A stretch of 64,000 nt of DNA. Source: Lachnospiraceae bacterium (GTDB lineage: Bacteria > Bacillota > Clostridia > Lachnospirales > Lachnospiraceae). Under the pieces are notes generated by a model. The model saw only the letters and a program-made list of their open reading frames with translations. It had not been told where the DNA came from and searched no databases. The position numbers were made by a program, and so were the translations under genes. Numbering within the stretch: position 1 is the stretch's first letter; every line of letters starts with the position of its first letter. This document shows positions 63,684-64,000 of the stretch, piece by piece. The DNA lies in the NCBI GenBank assembly GCA_017614155.1, contig JAGACK010000046.1, positions 1 through 64,000 of the forward strand. The letters run 5' to 3'.

Positions 63684-64000
63684 ATGAAAAAACAGCTCGT
63701 TGTTTTGCTTGCGGCTGCAGTGACTTTATCAGCTACAGCCTGTGGGAATGTTAATGTAAGTGTTTCTAAACCCGTAGATGACGGGCTTTATGCCACAACA
63801 CATGAAGAAACCGATTCTCCGGACTGGGTGAAGGAACTTCCTTCTGCACAGGATGAAAAAGTGGCACAGCTCTTCATTGTTGCGGGACTTGGTATGGACA
63901 AGACGACTGCCACTGTGTCGATGCATGAGAGAGATAAGGACGGCAACTGGAAAGAGATAATGTCCACACCGGGATATGTTGGTAAAAACGGCCTGTGCAT
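63684..64000 (+). CDS. Lipoprotein, start of a likely L,D-transpeptidase (YkuD) protein, cut by the window edge
   Basis: The first 105 codons are seen. MKKQLVVLLAAAVTLSATAC is a lipoprotein signal with Cys at residue 20. A later segment has VSMHERDKDGNWKEI and MSTPGYVGKNGL, which matches the entry to YkuD domains of Clostridia, where a W..I..TPGYIGKNG segment leads to the catalytic part. That part is beyond the window, so the call is tentative. AAGGGAG lies 6 nt before the ATG. Confidence 0.65.
   Translation, partial: MKKQLVVLLAAAVTLSATACGNVNVSVSKPVDDGLYATTHEETDSPDWVKELPSAQDEKVAQLFIVAGLGMDKTTATVSMHERDKDGNWKEIMSTPGYVGKNGLC

Overview
The window looks like the chromosome of an anaerobic, flagellated Gram-positive member of the Clostridia, most likely a Lachnospiraceae relative. 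The evidence is a Gram-positive replicative polymerase PolC, SpoVG, the paired glycogen-synthesis subunits GlgC/GlgD, meso-diaminopimelate dehydrogenase, a flagellin, QueH, strong AGGAGG ribosome sites, and dense housekeeping genes broken by short accessory islands. The genus cannot be fixed from the sequence alone.

Layout. 1-2.6 kb is an accessory patch: two PD-(D/E)XK (Rpn-like) transposase/nuclease genes, short tandem repeats, a perfect 22-bp palindrome, decayed coding fragments and an orphan gene. 2.8-8.9 kb holds an HD-GYP-type protein, ddh, a MATE transporter and a coupled three-gene unit (epimerase, cytidylyltransferase, zinc polyol-phosphate dehydrogenase) that probably makes a CDP-pentitol. 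8.9-16.1 kb has a beta-helix lipoprotein, a hybrid histidine kinase, a ClC protein plus cation/proton antiporter, and tRNA-Ala and tRNA-Val. polC fills 16.1-20.6 kb. 20.7-26.1 kb has a calcium-loop protein, a LytTR/DUF3021/esterase operon on the minus strand, and a flagellin whose variable region carries a zinc-metalloprotease motif (flagellinolysin type).

26.2-34.7 kb is core: glgC-glgD, spoVG, pth-mfd, pncB. 34.7-44.6 kb is the most interesting accessory island. It is bounded by an inverted pair of about 70-bp repeats and holds a broken IS1182-type transposase and a c-di-GMP-I (GEMM) riboswitch with its own terminator. The riboswitch sits in front of a 2421-residue secreted RHS/YD-repeat protein, which has an AT-rich toxin-like tip, a DUF4279 immunity-like gene behind it and the remnant of another RHS core.

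44.6-59.3 kb is core again: ileS, glgP, an aconitase-family enzyme, and the tightly packed carA-carB-queH-argS. The window ends with a MacAB-like export operon, a small protein with a double-glycine leader, and the start of an L,D-transpeptidase-like lipoprotein.

Three themes recur. Glycogen metabolism: glgC, glgD and glgP. Surface and intercellular interaction: proteolytic flagellin, RHS toxin, double-glycine peptide, CDP-pentitol. Cyclic-di-GMP: an HD-GYP-like protein and a c-di-GMP riboswitch. Starts were chosen by ribosome-binding site where the longest reading frame was not the best choice.
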